Positions 43,768-54,076 of a stretch of 64,000 bases of DNA are shown here, piece after piece. The position numbers and the translations under genes are program-made. Numbering within the stretch: the stretch's first letter is position 1; every line of letters starts with the position of its first letter. Under the pieces are notes generated by a model. It ran no database searches. It saw nothing but the letters and a program-made list of their open reading frames with translations, and had not been told where the DNA came from. Origin of the DNA: CAYXZL01 sp964469925 (GTDB taxonomy: Bacteria > Patescibacteriota > Gracilibacteria > Absconditabacterales > Absconditicoccaceae); contig CAYXZL010000004.1 in the NCBI GenBank assembly GCA_964469925.1, positions 28,177 to 92,176 on the forward strand. The letters are read 5' to 3'.

Positions 43768-44622
43768 CTATTTGCTGTTTTTTGTCTTTCTCTTTGATAC
43801 TATGAACTTATTGGATCGCTTTTTCTTTGTTCTTGTCTTCATACCTGGGTCAACTATTTTTCCACTAAACATCTTTTTATGCTTTCTTCCAATTCCTTTG
43901 TGTTGTTCTCATCCTCCATGCGGATGATCAACAGGGTTCGTATTTAGACCAATTAATCTTGGCTTTCTCCCCAACCATCTTGTTCTACCAGCTTTCCCAC
44001 TTACTGTCAGCTTATGATCTTCGTTACCTACAACACCAATGGTAGCCCGACACCTGTCATGGAACTTTCTTACTTCTCAGGAACTTAACTTCAAAAACAC
44101 CATTCCTGTTGCTTCATCTTTTCCTGATATCGTCGCATATCATCACGCAGATTTCACGAGCTTTCCTTTTGTTTGAGGTATTACTTCTATGTTATATACC
44201 GTCAATCCTTCTGGTATGTCTTTGAGACACTTTCTGTTGCCCGGAGCTATTGTAGCCTGATCTCCACACATTACTGCGTCACCGACTTTAGCACCCTTCC
44301 AAGCCAAAACGTATCTCTTTTCTCCGTCCTTGAAGTGCAACAAACAAATTCTCGCAGTTCTAAAAGGGTCGTACTCTATAGCAGCCACAGTAGCCGGAAT
44401 ATTTGTCTTGTCATAGCCTCTCATGTCAACCAGCCTATACTTTCTTTTGTGTCAACCCCCTATAAACCTCGACGTAACTCTTCCTGTGTGATTTCTTCCT
44501 CCTGACCTACTCGCCACTTTTGTTAACGATTTTTCTGGTTTGGTTTTTGTAATCTCAGAAAAGGTGTTTGTTACCATGTAACGTCTTGAAGGAGTATAGG
44601 GTCTATATTTCTTTACTGGCAT
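43768..44622 (-). CDS. rplB: Ribosomal protein uL2
   Basis: A 284-residue protein close to the peptidyl transferase centre. Landmarks: VKKYRPYTPSRRYM, SGGRNHTGRVTSRFIGGGHKR, AAIEYDPFRTARICLLHF, LKLSSGEVRKFHDRCRATIG and the catalytic-loop segment NPVDHPHGGGEQ. Several glycines are TGA. Between rplW and rpsS. Confidence 0.98.
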
Positions 44623-44666
44623 CTTATTCTATACTAATTCACAAGTAAAATATTCCATCTACTACT

Positions 44667-45008
44667 TTATCATGCTATTTCTATTTTTTGCTCTCCCTTG
44701 AGAGTCACGATCGCTTTTTTGTAAGGCTTTCTTACCGTTTTCCTCATCGATCTACCCTTGTGTGGGACATTTTGTATATTTACGCTTTTTACCTCTACAT
44801 TGTAGACATGCTCAATAGCCTTTTTTACATCTATCTTGTTAGCAGCAGTATGTACTCTAAAATAGTATTTACCACCATCTTCTGACGCCTTGATCGATTT
44901 TTCTGTAAAGACTGGAGCTATCACTATTTGATAGGGTCATAGCTTCGCAAGAGCTCTGGGCTCTTGATTTTTTATCGCTCTTCTTCTCAATATCTGTTTG
45001 TATGTCAT
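44667..45008 (-). CDS. rplW: Ribosomal protein uL23
   Basis: A 113-residue protein at the exit tunnel, docking site for SRP and trigger factor. VIAPVFTEKSIKASEDGGKYYF, ANKIDVKKAIEHVYNVEVKSVN and RSMRKTVRKPYKKAIVTL are diagnostic. The N-terminal 25 residues (MTYKQILRRRAIKNQ...) are an extension and include a TGA glycine in KLGPYQ. Another TGA glycine is the last codon. Confidence 0.94.
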
Positions 45009-45050
45009 TGTACACTATAGGGAGAGTAGTAAAAGTAAGTACTTCGGTCA

Positions 45051-45680
45051 CTAGAGAGTATTGAGGTAGTCAATTACACCTTCTGCACACACCACTCTCT
45101 CAGCCCACAACAGATCCTGTGGATTGAGATAATTTGCTAGTATATACCTCACTTGTGGAATGTTGGCGATGGACTTGGTTACAGATGGGTTTTTATCCGC
45201 CAAGACCATGACTACTCTTGATTCAGCAAGCCCTAGTGCGGTTATCACTTTTATTGCCTCTTTTGTCTTGGGCACTTCTGGCATAAATCCTTCTAAGCCA
45301 ATTACCGCCTTCTCTTTCGCTTTCAAAGACACCAAAGACAATAATGCACGCCTTCTCATTTTTTTTGTCATTTTTTTTGAGTAGTTCACGATATTCCTAG
45401 GACCGAACGCGACACCACCACCTTTTCTTGTAGGAGATTTCTTATCTCCAACCCTAGCATTTCCTGTGCCCTTTTGTTTGTAGAGTTTTTTTCCCGATCC
45501 CCTTATTTCTCCTCTTGTTTTTGTATGTGCTATAGCGATACGGCCGTTGGCTTGTTGCAAGACAAGGTATTCGTGCATTAAATCATCGTGCAACATCTCA
45601 TCATTATAGAGATCTTTACTGAGCTGCTTTGTGCCAGATTTTTTGCCCTCTGTATCATATATTGTGATGGTATATGTCAT
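45051..45680 (-). CDS. rplD: Ribosomal protein uL4
   Basis: A 209-residue protein. NGRIAIAHTKTRGEIRGSGKKLYKQKGTGNAR, GGGVAFGPRNIVNYSKKMTKK and the C-terminal VRYILANYLNPQDLLWAERVV are those of L4, whose loop reaches the exit tunnel. It uses no TGA codon although it has about 15 glycines. Between rplC and rplW. Confidence 0.97.
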   Translation of the reverse strand: MTYTITIYDTEGKKSGTKQLSKDLYNDEMLHDDLMHEYLVLQQANGRIAIAHTKTRGEIRGSGKKLYKQKGTGNARVGDKKSPTRKGGGVAFGPRNIVNYSKKMTKKMRRRALLSLVSLKAKEKAVIGLEGFMPEVPKTKEAIKVITALGLAESRVVMVLADKNPSVTKSIANIPQVRYILANYLNPQDLLWAERVVCAEGVIDYLNTL

Positions 45681-45727
45681 TGCCTGTTGTACAATAAAGT
45701 TTAAACTACTATATATATCTCTTACTA

Positions 45728-46318
45728 CTACTTATTAATTACTAATTGCAAGAAGCCATTGTAGGCACCTGGCACTGATCCCTTTACTAGCACAAGCTCT
45801 TCTCATTCTCTTGTTTGTCTGCCAACAATAGCCCTGCGTGCCAAGGTAATGCGTTCTCATCCCATACGTGCTGCATGGGGATGTCCCTTTTGTGTCCTTC
45901 TTGGTTTTCTATTTCCCATAGAACCAACTCGTCTATGAAATTTAGAACCACGCGTTTGGTTTCAACCCGCCAAATGGAATATTTTCATAGCTCCCTGAAA
46001 TCACTTACCCTTAGATACACCTACTATGTCGACCGAATCTACACCCTCCAAACAGTCCAATCCCATCCTCTTCCCACTTTGGAACTTCTCTTGAAAATCT
46101 CCGTCGACCTTAAATTCTACCATTTTCTTGTATGCTACTTTTTCGTTTTTCTCTTTTTTCTCTACACCTACCACGACTGCTTCGTAACCATCCTTCTCCA
46201 CAGATTTGTATCTCAAGACTTCTTGAGGAGCGACAAGCAAAATAGTCACAGGCTCAAACTTACCATCAAGCCACAACTTTGTCATTTCCTTTTTCTGACA
46301 GACGATTCATCCTTTCAT
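45728..46318 (-). CDS. rplC: Ribosomal protein uL3
   Basis: A 196-residue protein. FEPVTILLVAPQEV, VGVSKGKGFQGAMKIFHLAGGNQTRGS and RRVGSMGNRKPRR (usual RAPGSIGxxxxPxRVxKG), and the final VKGSVPGAYNGFLQL are diagnostic. The start ATG 46318 gives MKGGIV with a TGA glycine at codon 4, the usual 'IGxK' start of L3. Confidence 0.95.
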
Positions 46319-46368
46319 TGCGATATGTAGCGATATTTGTAAAGATTATGTATCATAACTTTTGTTGC

Positions 46369-46776
46369 TTAGTACACCTTGATATCAACCAAAACACCTA
46401 CTGGTATAGAAAGATTTTGGAGATATTCCATCGTCTTGGACCCAGTCTCCACCACATCCAATAGTCTAGCATAAGTTATTCTTTCAAACTGTTCTCTTGC
46501 ATCCTTATAGACAAAGTTTGATTTTTGTACTGTATACAGCTTCCTTTTTTTGGGTAGTGGCATAGGTCATTTGATTGTTGCTCAAGATTTCACCAACAGA
46601 CCCACAATCTTATTCAACGACGCTTCCAACATTCTCACGTCATAACTTTTAAGCTTAATTCTCAACTTTGGTTGCTCTTTTGCTTTTACAACCGCCTTAT
46701 CTGCAGTAGCAGTCTTTTTTGCCACGGGGACTTTTTTTGGTGTTTTTTCTGTCGATGTCTTTGCTTGCGTTGCCAT
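46369..46776 (-). CDS. rpsJ: Ribosomal protein uS10 with N-terminal basic extension
   Basis: A 135-residue protein; S10 normally has about 102. The first 35 residues are an Ala/Lys/Thr-rich extension (TEKTPKKVPVAKKTATADK), similar in composition to the tail of S5. The core has LRIKLKSYDVRMLEASLNKI, GPMPLPKKRKLYTVQKSNFVYKDAREQFE and IPVGVLVDIKVY. Two glycines before MPLP are TGA. First gene of the S10 cluster, after tuf. Confidence 0.95.
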
Positions 46777-46808
46777 AGCTCTAACAGCTGTTATCTAAAT
46801 TAGTAGAC

Positions 46809-46856
46809 AAAACAAAGAGGCTTCCGTGGTATTCCGCCGACCGAGCCTCTTGTTTT
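46809..46856. terminator. Stem-loop between tuf and rpsJ
   Basis: AAAACAAAGAGGCT (46809-46822) and AGCCTCTTGTTTT (46844-46856) pair over 13 positions with one bulged A, around a 21-base loop. On the minus strand the stem is followed by TTTGTTTTGT, so it works as a terminator or attenuator after tuf and before the S10 cluster. Confidence 0.7.
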
Positions 46857-46868
46857 CTTATATTCTCC

Positions 46869-48044
46869 TTACTCAAGTATTTTAGTAATTACTCCAGCAC
46901 CAACTGTTCTTCCTCCTTCTCTAATTGCAAATCTCAGACCCTCATTCATTGCTACTGGATAGATCAAGTCTACATCAACTTTAGCATTATCTCCAGGCAT
47001 AATCATTTCAGCACCCTTGACCGTGATAGCCCCCGTTACATCAGTTGTTCTGATGAAAAACTGCGGCCTATAACCAGCCATAAATGGAGTATGTCTACCG
47101 CCCTCTTCTTTCTTCAATACATATATTTCAGCTTCAAATTTCTTGTGTGCTTTGACAGTACCAGGCTTTCCAATCACCTGACCTCTATCGATTTGCTCCT
47201 TATCAATTCCTCTCAATAACAATCCAACATTCATACCTGCTTCAGCTGATGTGAACTGCTTGTGAAACATCTCAACTCCCGTGATAACGCTCTTTTGTAC
47301 AGGCTTTCCTAAACCAACAATTTCTACCTCGTCATTCATATTGATCACACCCGTCTCAATTCTTCCTGTAGCCACAGTACCCCTACCCTTAATAGAGAAT
47401 ACATCCTCAACCGGCATCAAGAAAGGCTTCTCAGTATCTCTTACAGGATCAGGGATGAAGGTGTCGAGATGTCCAAGAAGATCCCAAATACATTGTGATT
47501 TGGCAGCATCTGAAGGATTCTCAAGAGCCTGCAAAGCAGAACCTCTCACGATAGGTGTGTTGTCACCATCGTACTCGTATTTTTTCAACAATTCTCTAAT
47601 CTCTTCTTCAACTAGTTCGATCATATCAGGATCATCAACCATATCACACTTATTCAAAAACACAACAACCGTAGGAACATTGACCTGTCTTGCAAGCAAA
47701 ATGTGTTCTCTTGTTTGAGGCATAGGCCCATCTGCAGCACTTACCACAAGAATCGCTCCGTCCATCTGTGCAGCACCAACGATCATGTTCTTTACATAGT
47801 CAGCATGACCTGGACAATCAATGTGAGCGTAGTGTCTTGCGTCTGTTTCGTATTCTACGTGCCTTGTGTTAATGGTAATACCCCTTGCCTTCTCTTCTGG
47901 TGCGTTATCAATAGAAGCATAATCTTGTGCCTTCGCAAACCCCTTAGTCGCAGCCACTGATGTGATAGCAGCCGTCAATGTTGTCTTTCCATGATCAACG
48001 TGACCGATAGTACCAACGTTGACATGTTTTTTTGCTGTAGCCAT
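46869..48044 (-). CDS. tuf: Elongation factor Tu
   Basis: EF-Tu (391 residues) brings aminoacyl-tRNA to the ribosome as a GTP complex. GTP motifs GHVDHGKTT, DCPGHADYV and NKCDMVDD, then domains 2 and 3 with GRGTVATGRIETGV and RFAIREGGRTVGAGVI. ATG 48044 is chosen because the family starts MA..KHVNVGTIGH; the open frame runs further up. By my count it has 36 glycines and none is TGA, in contrast with most neighbours. Confidence 0.99.
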   Translation of the reverse strand: MATAKKHVNVGTIGHVDHGKTTLTAAITSVAATKGFAKAQDYASIDNAPEEKARGITINTRHVEYETDARHYAHIDCPGHADYVKNMIVGAAQMDGAILVVSAADGPMPQTREHILLARQVNVPTVVVFLNKCDMVDDPDMIELVEEEIRELLKKYEYDGDNTPIVRGSALQALENPSDAAKSQCIWDLLGHLDTFIPDPVRDTEKPFLMPVEDVFSIKGRGTVATGRIETGVINMNDEVEIVGLGKPVQKSVITGVEMFHKQFTSAEAGMNVGLLLRGIDKEQIDRGQVIGKPGTVKAHKKFEAEIYVLKKEEGGRHTPFMAGYRPQFFIRTTDVTGAITVKGAEMIMPGDNAKVDVDLIYPVAMNEGLRFAIREGGRTVGAGVITKILE

Positions 48045-48207
48045 AATGGAATAAGATAGTGATTTAAAAACAATAGACAATCTTCGTCGCCATGACGTGT
48101 TTGGCAAACTATTTACAGATCTATTTTTTGATTGCAAGTATTTTTATTTGTTTTTTATGTTTTTGATTTTTTGTCTGTTGTGTATTCTTGTACGTGTTTC
48201 ATTTCAA

Positions 48208-48284
48208 TGGTGGGCATGGGAGGACTTGAACCTCCGACCTCATCCTTATCAGAGATGCGCTCTAACCAACTGAGCTACATGCCC
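48208..48284 (-). tRNA. tRNA-Ile (GAT anticodon)
   Basis: The reverse strand folds as a full cloverleaf with acceptor GGGCATG/CATGCCC, anticodon loop CTGATAA (anticodon GAT), T loop GGTTCAAGTC, and an encoded CCA end. Upstream of tuf on the same strand. Confidence 0.95.
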
Positions 48285-48349
48285 ATATCGACATTCTTCT
48301 TGGCTTTTAAGCAAAATATACGTTGCATTTTCACACATGGGCTCGAATC

Positions 48350-48423
48350 TCGGGGATGCGGGACTCGAACTCGCGACCTCTTGGTCCCAAACCAAGCGCT
48401 CTAGCCATCTGAGCTAATCCCCG
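48350..48423 (-). tRNA. tRNA-Pro (TGG anticodon)
   Basis: Acceptor CGGGGAT/ATCCCCG, anticodon stem CTTGG/CCAAG with loop TTTGGGA (anticodon TGG), T arm GCGAGTTCGAGTCCCGC. CCA is not encoded. Confidence 0.94.
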
Positions 48424-48442
48424 AAACCTCATGTTTGACGAT

Positions 48443-48517
<75 letters not shown>

Positions 48518-48778
48518 ATTTATGATACGATACTGTCTTTTTATTGTTCAAACAAATACAAGTATGAACACAACACAGCTCCTTAGGAGCTACATCGCGT
48601 TAGGACCACATCGCGATACTTTTCTTTTTTTCTTAACAAAAAGGGGGGATAGCCCCATCGTAGCGTAGAGTGTGGTATATCTAAGAAATGAATGATTGCA
48701 AGAGAAAAGAGACAGCATGTGGACAGTGTCTTTTTTGTCATTGCATTATAGCTATTCTTATATATATAGGGCCTTTGC

Positions 48779-48865
48779 GGAAGGTTGGCAGAGTGGTCGA
48801 ATGCGCACGATTGGAATTCGTGTGTCCTGTCACAGGGACCCAGGGTTCGAATCCCTGACCTTCCG
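48779..48865 (+). tRNA. tRNA-Ser (GGA anticodon)
   Basis: Class II tRNA with acceptor GGAAGGT/ACCTTCC, anticodon stem CACGA/TCGTG with loop TTGGAAT (anticodon GGA) and a long variable arm (TGTCCTGTCACAGGGAC). Divergent from the other three tRNA genes; the 262 bases between 48517 and 48778 hold no gene. Confidence 0.95.
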
Positions 48866-48983
48866 ATTTTCATCGCTTCATTATTATTTATTATTGCACG
48901 ATCATAATCTTGGTTTTGCTTTGACTAGAGAAATATAACTTTCGCAACATTACGCACAAGCACATTATCATCATAAGAATATA

Positions 48984-49712
48984 ATGATATCAACTATTGC
49001 AACGCTTATACACAAGGAACTTAGCCCAAATGGTCTCACTGCCATTTTACATTTTTCTTTGACAGAAACATTTGACTTCATGGAGGGACAGTTTGTTATG
49101 CTTGAGACCGACCGTATCAAGGACCATAAGGGTAATGATATGAAAAGGGCGTACAGTATAGGCACTACAGCATTGAAACTCAAACATGAAGGCATTATTG
49201 GCACCATCGTCAAGAAAACTTCTGCAATGGGTATGTCTGCTTTTCTTGTTGATGATTTTGCTATCGGGGATCACCTCAAACTTCATGGGCCACTTGGACA
49301 CTTCGTTGATCACAAACATAAAGCCTACTACCTATTTGTATCTGTGGGCAGTGGCATCACCCCTAACTATGCTCACTATGTCCATCTTACCCGTGAATAT
49401 GGTCAAGCACTCAGAATTGTGCACATCTATGGTGAAAGATATGCTGACAATGTGCCTCACAGTCTCGTGCAAGATTTCGGACAGCAAAGCGATATGATCA
49501 AAAACATCTGCTTTCTTTCTCAGGAGGACCGCTTGCCCCATGGTCGACACCGTGGACATGTGCAGGATGGTCTGGAGGAAGCTTTGCATTTTCTCGGAAC
49601 TGATGATATTGTTTGCTTTCTGTGTGGTAAACCAGATATGGTCGATGATTTCAGAACGAAACTTCTCGATGCAGGCATCAACAAAGAGCAGATTGTTTTT
49701 GAGAAGTATTAG
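48984..49712 (+). CDS. Ferredoxin-NADP reductase-like flavoprotein
   Basis: A 242-residue oxidoreductase of the FNR family. The FAD-binding KRAYSIGTT (usual RxYS), VKKTSAMGMS loop (flavin-phosphate region), nucleotide-binding VSVGSGITP and the near-terminal CFLCGKPDMVDDF are all in the right order. It would transfer electrons between NAD(P)H and a small carrier or an enzyme. Electron partners are not encoded nearby. It has about 22 glycines, none as TGA; stop is TAG. Start ATG 48984. Confidence 0.87.
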   Translation: MISTIATLIHKELSPNGLTAILHFSLTETFDFMEGQFVMLETDRIKDHKGNDMKRAYSIGTTALKLKHEGIIGTIVKKTSAMGMSAFLVDDFAIGDHLKLHGPLGHFVDHKHKAYYLFVSVGSGITPNYAHYVHLTREYGQALRIVHIYGERYADNVPHSLVQDFGQQSDMIKNICFLSQEDRLPHGRHRGHVQDGLEEALHFLGTDDIVCFLCGKPDMVDDFRTKLLDAGINKEQIVFEKY

Positions 49713-49751
49713 GTTTCTTCATGACCATTTTCATACAATGCTCGAACATCA

Positions 49752-50231
49752 CTAGTTTGTGTAATCTCATTTCCCGTCTATCATAGTCCTTACTCAGCCT
49801 ATAGGATTGTGGACGTCTCACTCATATCTTGGGATAAGATGGATATGGAGATGATCAATGGTTCTACCTGCGGCTCTTCCATCATTGATACCGATATTGT
49901 AGGCGGCAGGAATTTTGTCAATGAAATCACTATCTAACGCGGACTGACAAAACCTCACCGAACTCTCATTAATTGTTCTTGCTTTGATATTTTCATATAT
50001 TCTTCTCTTATCAATTGTTTCTATCAGCTCCTTGGCAGCAACTATCGCCTCATGCAAACCATCTCTCTCCTGCGTTTCGAGGTCAAAAAAAGATACGATA
50101 TGTTTTTTCGGTATGACTAAAGTATGGCCTGGTGTTACTGGGAATGCGTCAAAGGTCACATAGTATAAGCTATTGGACCATACTGTACTAGAAACTTGAA
50201 ATTCTGGTGAGCAAAACATGCAGAGCGACAT
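49752..50231 (-). CDS. HIT-family nucleotide hydrolase
   Basis: A 159-residue histidine-triad protein. The nucleotide-binding TPGHTLVIPKKHI and the triad HLHIHLIPRY give a certain family assignment (Hint-like hydrolases of nucleoside phosphoramidates or dinucleotides). An insertion before INDGRAAGRTIDHLH makes it somewhat longer than Hint. The C-terminal tail passes three TGA glycines to TAG 49752. The gene at 50258 precedes it on the same strand. Confidence 0.9.
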
Positions 50232-50257
50232 AATATTAGCTGACCACTAAAACTTTC

Positions 50258-50542
50258 CTATCTTAAGAAGGGACAATGTTCTGGATCTAGATCACTAGCT
50301 ATGTATCGCAATTCTCGTTTCGTAAATTTGAATATCCCCGCTAAAAGCCTCTTTTTTTGTGCAGAGTTTTTTTCGTTGAAAAAAGCCTTTTTCGCAGCTA
50401 CAGCTAAAGGTAGTGTGATTTTGTATTGAGCCAACTTTTGTTCGTTCGTCATTGAAAAATATTTAGTCCATGGGTTATTCTTCCCATCCAATAACATTTG
50501 TGAGTACTTTGATTTCGCCAAAACCTGAAACAATCTTTTCAT
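50258..50542 (-). CDS. Small basic hypothetical protein (94 residues)
   Basis: A basic, helical frame from ATG 50542 to TAG 50258 with features such as NPWTKYFSMTNEQKLAQYK and AQKKRLLAGIFKFTKRELRY. No signal, membrane helix or family recognised. It lies 26 bases upstream of the HIT gene and may share its transcript. Confidence 0.5.
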   Translation of the reverse strand: MKRLFQVLAKSKYSQMLLDGKNNPWTKYFSMTNEQKLAQYKITLPLAVAAKKAFFNEKNSAQKKRLLAGIFKFTKRELRYIASDLDPEHCPFLR

Positions 50543-50606
50543 AATGACCGTGTCTGCTCAACAATCGATGCTCGTAAAAGACAACTCTGAATCAACAGAA
50601 GCACAA

Positions 50607-50882
50607 TTATAATACTTTATTATTTCGTTGGTAGTTGCTAATTCTGTTTGAGATTCAAACAAAGCCAAATGTTCCATACATACATTTTGAACTGTTAGGT
50701 CCTGAGACTGAGCGAGAACTCACATAGGCAACAACAATAGTCCAATCACCAAACTGCTTTTCACTGAGATTACCATAGTTAGGAACATTAAAACTAAAAC
50801 TTGTTTTTAACTTTGGCACTATATCGCTTCTCGTCCTCGAAACAATACCAATATGCTTACTATGAATACGCGCTTCTTTCAT
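50607..50882 (-). CDS. Possible small hypothetical protein (91 residues)
   Basis: Open from 50882 to TAA 50607 with one TGA glycine. Ser- and Val-rich with a TIVVAYVSSRSVSGPNSS stretch. No family recognised and start not certain; retained because it fills the gap between the divergent rhomboid gene and the 50258 gene. Confidence 0.35.
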
Positions 50883-50911
50883 TTTCTGTTTTTTTCCACT
50901 CGTGTATCACT

Positions 50912-51466
50912 ATGGTCAGTGGTAGATTTTTAGAATCGTTAGTCAAAGTAATGTTGTATCTTCCTCACATATCGTGGCGTAGCGTCACTGGCGTAGTTTT
51001 GATCATAAATATCATTGTTTTTGTTTGTGCAAACATCTTGCCCTCCCCTGTGTCACACTACCTGTTTGTATCCATTCCCTATATTATCACACCTGGCACG
51101 TTTTTGAGTATGGTTAGTCACTTCGATCTCCTCCATCTGCTCTCCAACATGTACCTTTTGGTCATGCTTGGCACTATCCTCGAATCGCTACTGACAAGAA
51201 AAGATTATATTTTACTCTTAGCCCTCTCTGGGTTAATGGTTGCTGTAGGATGATTTTTTGTCTTTGATGGACCGACGCTATGATTTTCTGGAATAGCGAT
51301 GGCGATGATTTCCTATACCTACTTTTCTCGTAATATTTTTATCGATAAACAAGAACTCCTTATTCTTTTGGTTATCAATATACTAATCTGACTATCGCCA
51401 GGTGTGAGTTTTGCATGACATGCCTTGGGCGCAGCAGCAGGCTATGTTTTGTCGAGAAAGTCCTAG
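50912..51466 (+). CDS. Rhomboid-family intramembrane serine protease
   Basis: A 184-residue protein with about six membrane helices. HFDLLHLLSNMYLLVMLG corresponds to the rhomboid HxxxxHxxxNM region, GFSGIAMAMIS carries the catalytic serine (GxSG) and FAGHALGAAAGYVL the catalytic histidine. Several glycines are TGA, including the one before FSG. Rhomboids cut other membrane proteins within the bilayer. ATG 50912 is the first start before the first helix; an open frame continues upstream to 50801. Confidence 0.88.
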
Positions 51467-51610
51467 AAAAAGGCTTATAATGCCATAAACAATATACTTC
51501 ACTTCGACGAAATCTAGGAACGCCTCACCATGCCCGTCCCGCCCAAATATTGTTGCATAAAACCCACCCTTAACTATAGACTTTTGTGTTAGAGTTTTTT
51601 AGCTACACTT

Positions 51611-52621
51611 ATGCTTATGATTATGAAAATTCAGCGCTGAGAACTTGAGGATTCACTTGCAAAATCTGCATCTCGTTTCGTCTCACTGGAAGAGGCAATG
51701 TATTTTGCTCAAGAACAGGTTGAAACTCATGTCAGGAAATCAAATAGGACCAACGTTCTGAAAGAAGCCTTGGATGACCTTGATACGTGGGGGAATAATG
51801 TGAACAAAAAAATGGAAATTGTTGTTGAAAAGCCTGGTATGTTTAAGCTTAATTTCAATAGCCTTTGACCATCTCTTAAACTTAAACGAATCCATGATAC
51901 TTTGCAGCAAAAGGCCAAAATAAATGGTATAGCTATTTGTTCACTCGAAAATACTTGAGGCATGCACACGATTCATCTTTGGACACAGGGCCTAGCGAAA
52001 AGGTGATTACTATCACTAGCTGCTGTCAATGGTGGCCCAGATGCAGTTGTCCCTTTACATGGCACAAAAGGCATTTTGGGGACCAACCCTTTTTCGTACT
52101 GAATACCTGATGGTGGTCATGGGAAAGTTATCGATATGGCAACGTCTGAAATCCCATACTTTGAAGTTGTTGGAGCAAAAAAACATAATAGCCCTTTGAG
52201 ACCTAACACTGCGGTAGATGATAGATGAAATATTACTACTGATGCATCACAAGCACTCAATGATGATGGAATCTCAAATCTCCTACCAATGGGGGCTAAC
52301 TATAAGGGATATGCTTTCAATTACTTAATGGAGATCATGACAGCATCTATGATAGGGACAAAACTCAGTCACCAACAAGACCCATCATACGTGTATGAAG
52401 ACCATGGAGGTTTTATTATTGCGATCGATATTGCTTCTTTTACAGAAATTGATACTTTTGTTGCCAACACATCAGTCTTTGATCAAGTGATTAAGTCACA
52501 GCCAGCGCAGGCCTGAGAGCGCATTATCATACCTGGTGAAAATAACTTAGCTAGATTGGCAAAGGTAGGTGATGTGCTAGAAATAGAAGATGCCTTGTTG
52601 CAAAGACTTGGCTTATCATAG
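51611..52621 (+). CDS. Malate/L-lactate dehydrogenase family (Ldh_2) oxidoreductase
   Basis: A 336-residue protein of the family that includes malate, ureidoglycolate and delta1-piperideine-2-carboxylate reductases, NAD(P)-dependent enzymes unrelated to ordinary lactate dehydrogenase. The segments ICSLENTGGMHTIHLW, HGTKGILGTNPFSYGIPDG and VIDMATSEI correspond to the conserved active-site blocks, with the later GANYKGYAFNYLMEIMT as the usual GxKGYGL motif. Many TGA glycines, so the standard code shows only a fragment. The exact substrate cannot be read. It converges with tyrS. Confidence 0.8.
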
Positions 52622-52655
52622 AGTAGAGCCCTTTGAATTCTTTTGAAACTCAAAT

Positions 52656-53966
52656 TTATGGCAACCGTATTACCTTATAGTTCTTCTTTCCTTTCCTCAA
52701 TAAGATCACTCTTTCATTAATTCTATCCTTGCTCCTCACCTCATACGTAATATCTGTTATCTTCTCTTCATTAACATAGATAGCTCCGGCTTGGATTTGT
52801 TTTTTTGCTTCGCCGTTTGACTCTGTCAGCCCTGTTTGGGTACAGAGATCGATCAACCTTTGGGGGAAAAGGTCCTTGACAATGCTTGCTCCTCCTGCTG
52901 CTTGATAGAGTGCCTGTAAATCGCTTGCGTCTGTCATTTCTTTTTGGATCAGGTCAATAGGATTTTCTGCGCCAAATAAGATACGTGTGATTTTTTCCGC
53001 TTGCTCTGTGGTAGTTTCCCCAAAGATGGTCGTGGTAACATATTTTGCTAATTGTGTCTGTCCATATCTCTGTGCTGTGTCTTGTTGATGTTTTGAGACA
53101 ATCTCTTGAACCTCGCCAAAATCAAGTAAGGTTAAGAGTTTTAAAAATCTCTCTACGTCTTCATCTGCTGTGTTAAGAAAATACTGATAAACACTGTATG
53201 GTGATGACTTAGCGGGATCGAGCCAGATAGCATTACCCTCTGATTTACCAAATTTCTTACCAGATGCGTCTAAAATCAAGGGACAGGTTATGGCAAAGGC
53301 TTCCTGATCAAGTTTTTTTCTTATCAACTCTACTCATGTGATGATATTTCCCCACTGATCAGAAGCTCCCAATTGCAACTTACAATTGTGCTGTTGATAG
53401 AGGCAGAGAAAATCAAAACCTTGCATCAACATATAGCTAAATTCAGTATAGGATATACTCTTACTTGGATCTTCAATTCTCTTTTTAACTGTCTCCTTAT
53501 TCATCATCTGATTGACCGTTATATACTTGCCAACATCTCTCAGGAAGTCGATATAGCTTTTATCTTGATAGAAGTCGATGTTATTAATCACTTCGTACTC
53601 AAACTCATAGCCAGATAACTGCTTGAGGTGATCAAAAAATGCCTTCATCTGGCTGGCGATTGCTTGAACATTGTGTGACAATGTTTTTTCATCTAAAAAC
53701 ACCCTTTCGCTGTCCTTACCTCATGGGTCACCCACCATCCCTGTTGCACCGCCTACTATGAGAATCAACTTGTTCCCACGTTTCATATAGGTAACTGCAT
53801 GCATGAGCGCCGCCATAGTGCCTAAGTGAATACTATCTGCTGTAGGATCAACACCGATATAAAGTGTCTGACCTCCCTTTTCATAGAGTGCAAAAACTTT
53901 TTCATCGGAATACTGATAGAGAAAGCCGCGTTGTTCGAGCTCAGATTTGAGGGATTCTTGACTCAT
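52656..53966 (-). CDS. tyrS: Tyrosyl-tRNA synthetase
   Basis: A 436-residue class I synthetase. The HIGH-type motif is SIHLGT in YIGVDPTADSIHLGT, the tyrosine pocket shows FSYMLMQGFDFLCLYQQHNC and LGASDQWGNI, and the KMSKS-type motif is KFGKS. A C-terminal S4-like domain (EAKKQIQAGAIYVNEEK) binds tRNA. TGA glycines fill two gaps. ATG 53966 (MSQESLK) fits the family start. Confidence 0.96.
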
Positions 53967-54076
53967 GGTCTTTTGTAAAGTACATAAAATGCCGTCTTTT
54001 AACACTATTCTTTTCTGTGTATAGTTTTGGAAGAATAATGCAAATGAGAGCGAAGAAGCTGAACAATGTTTTATCT

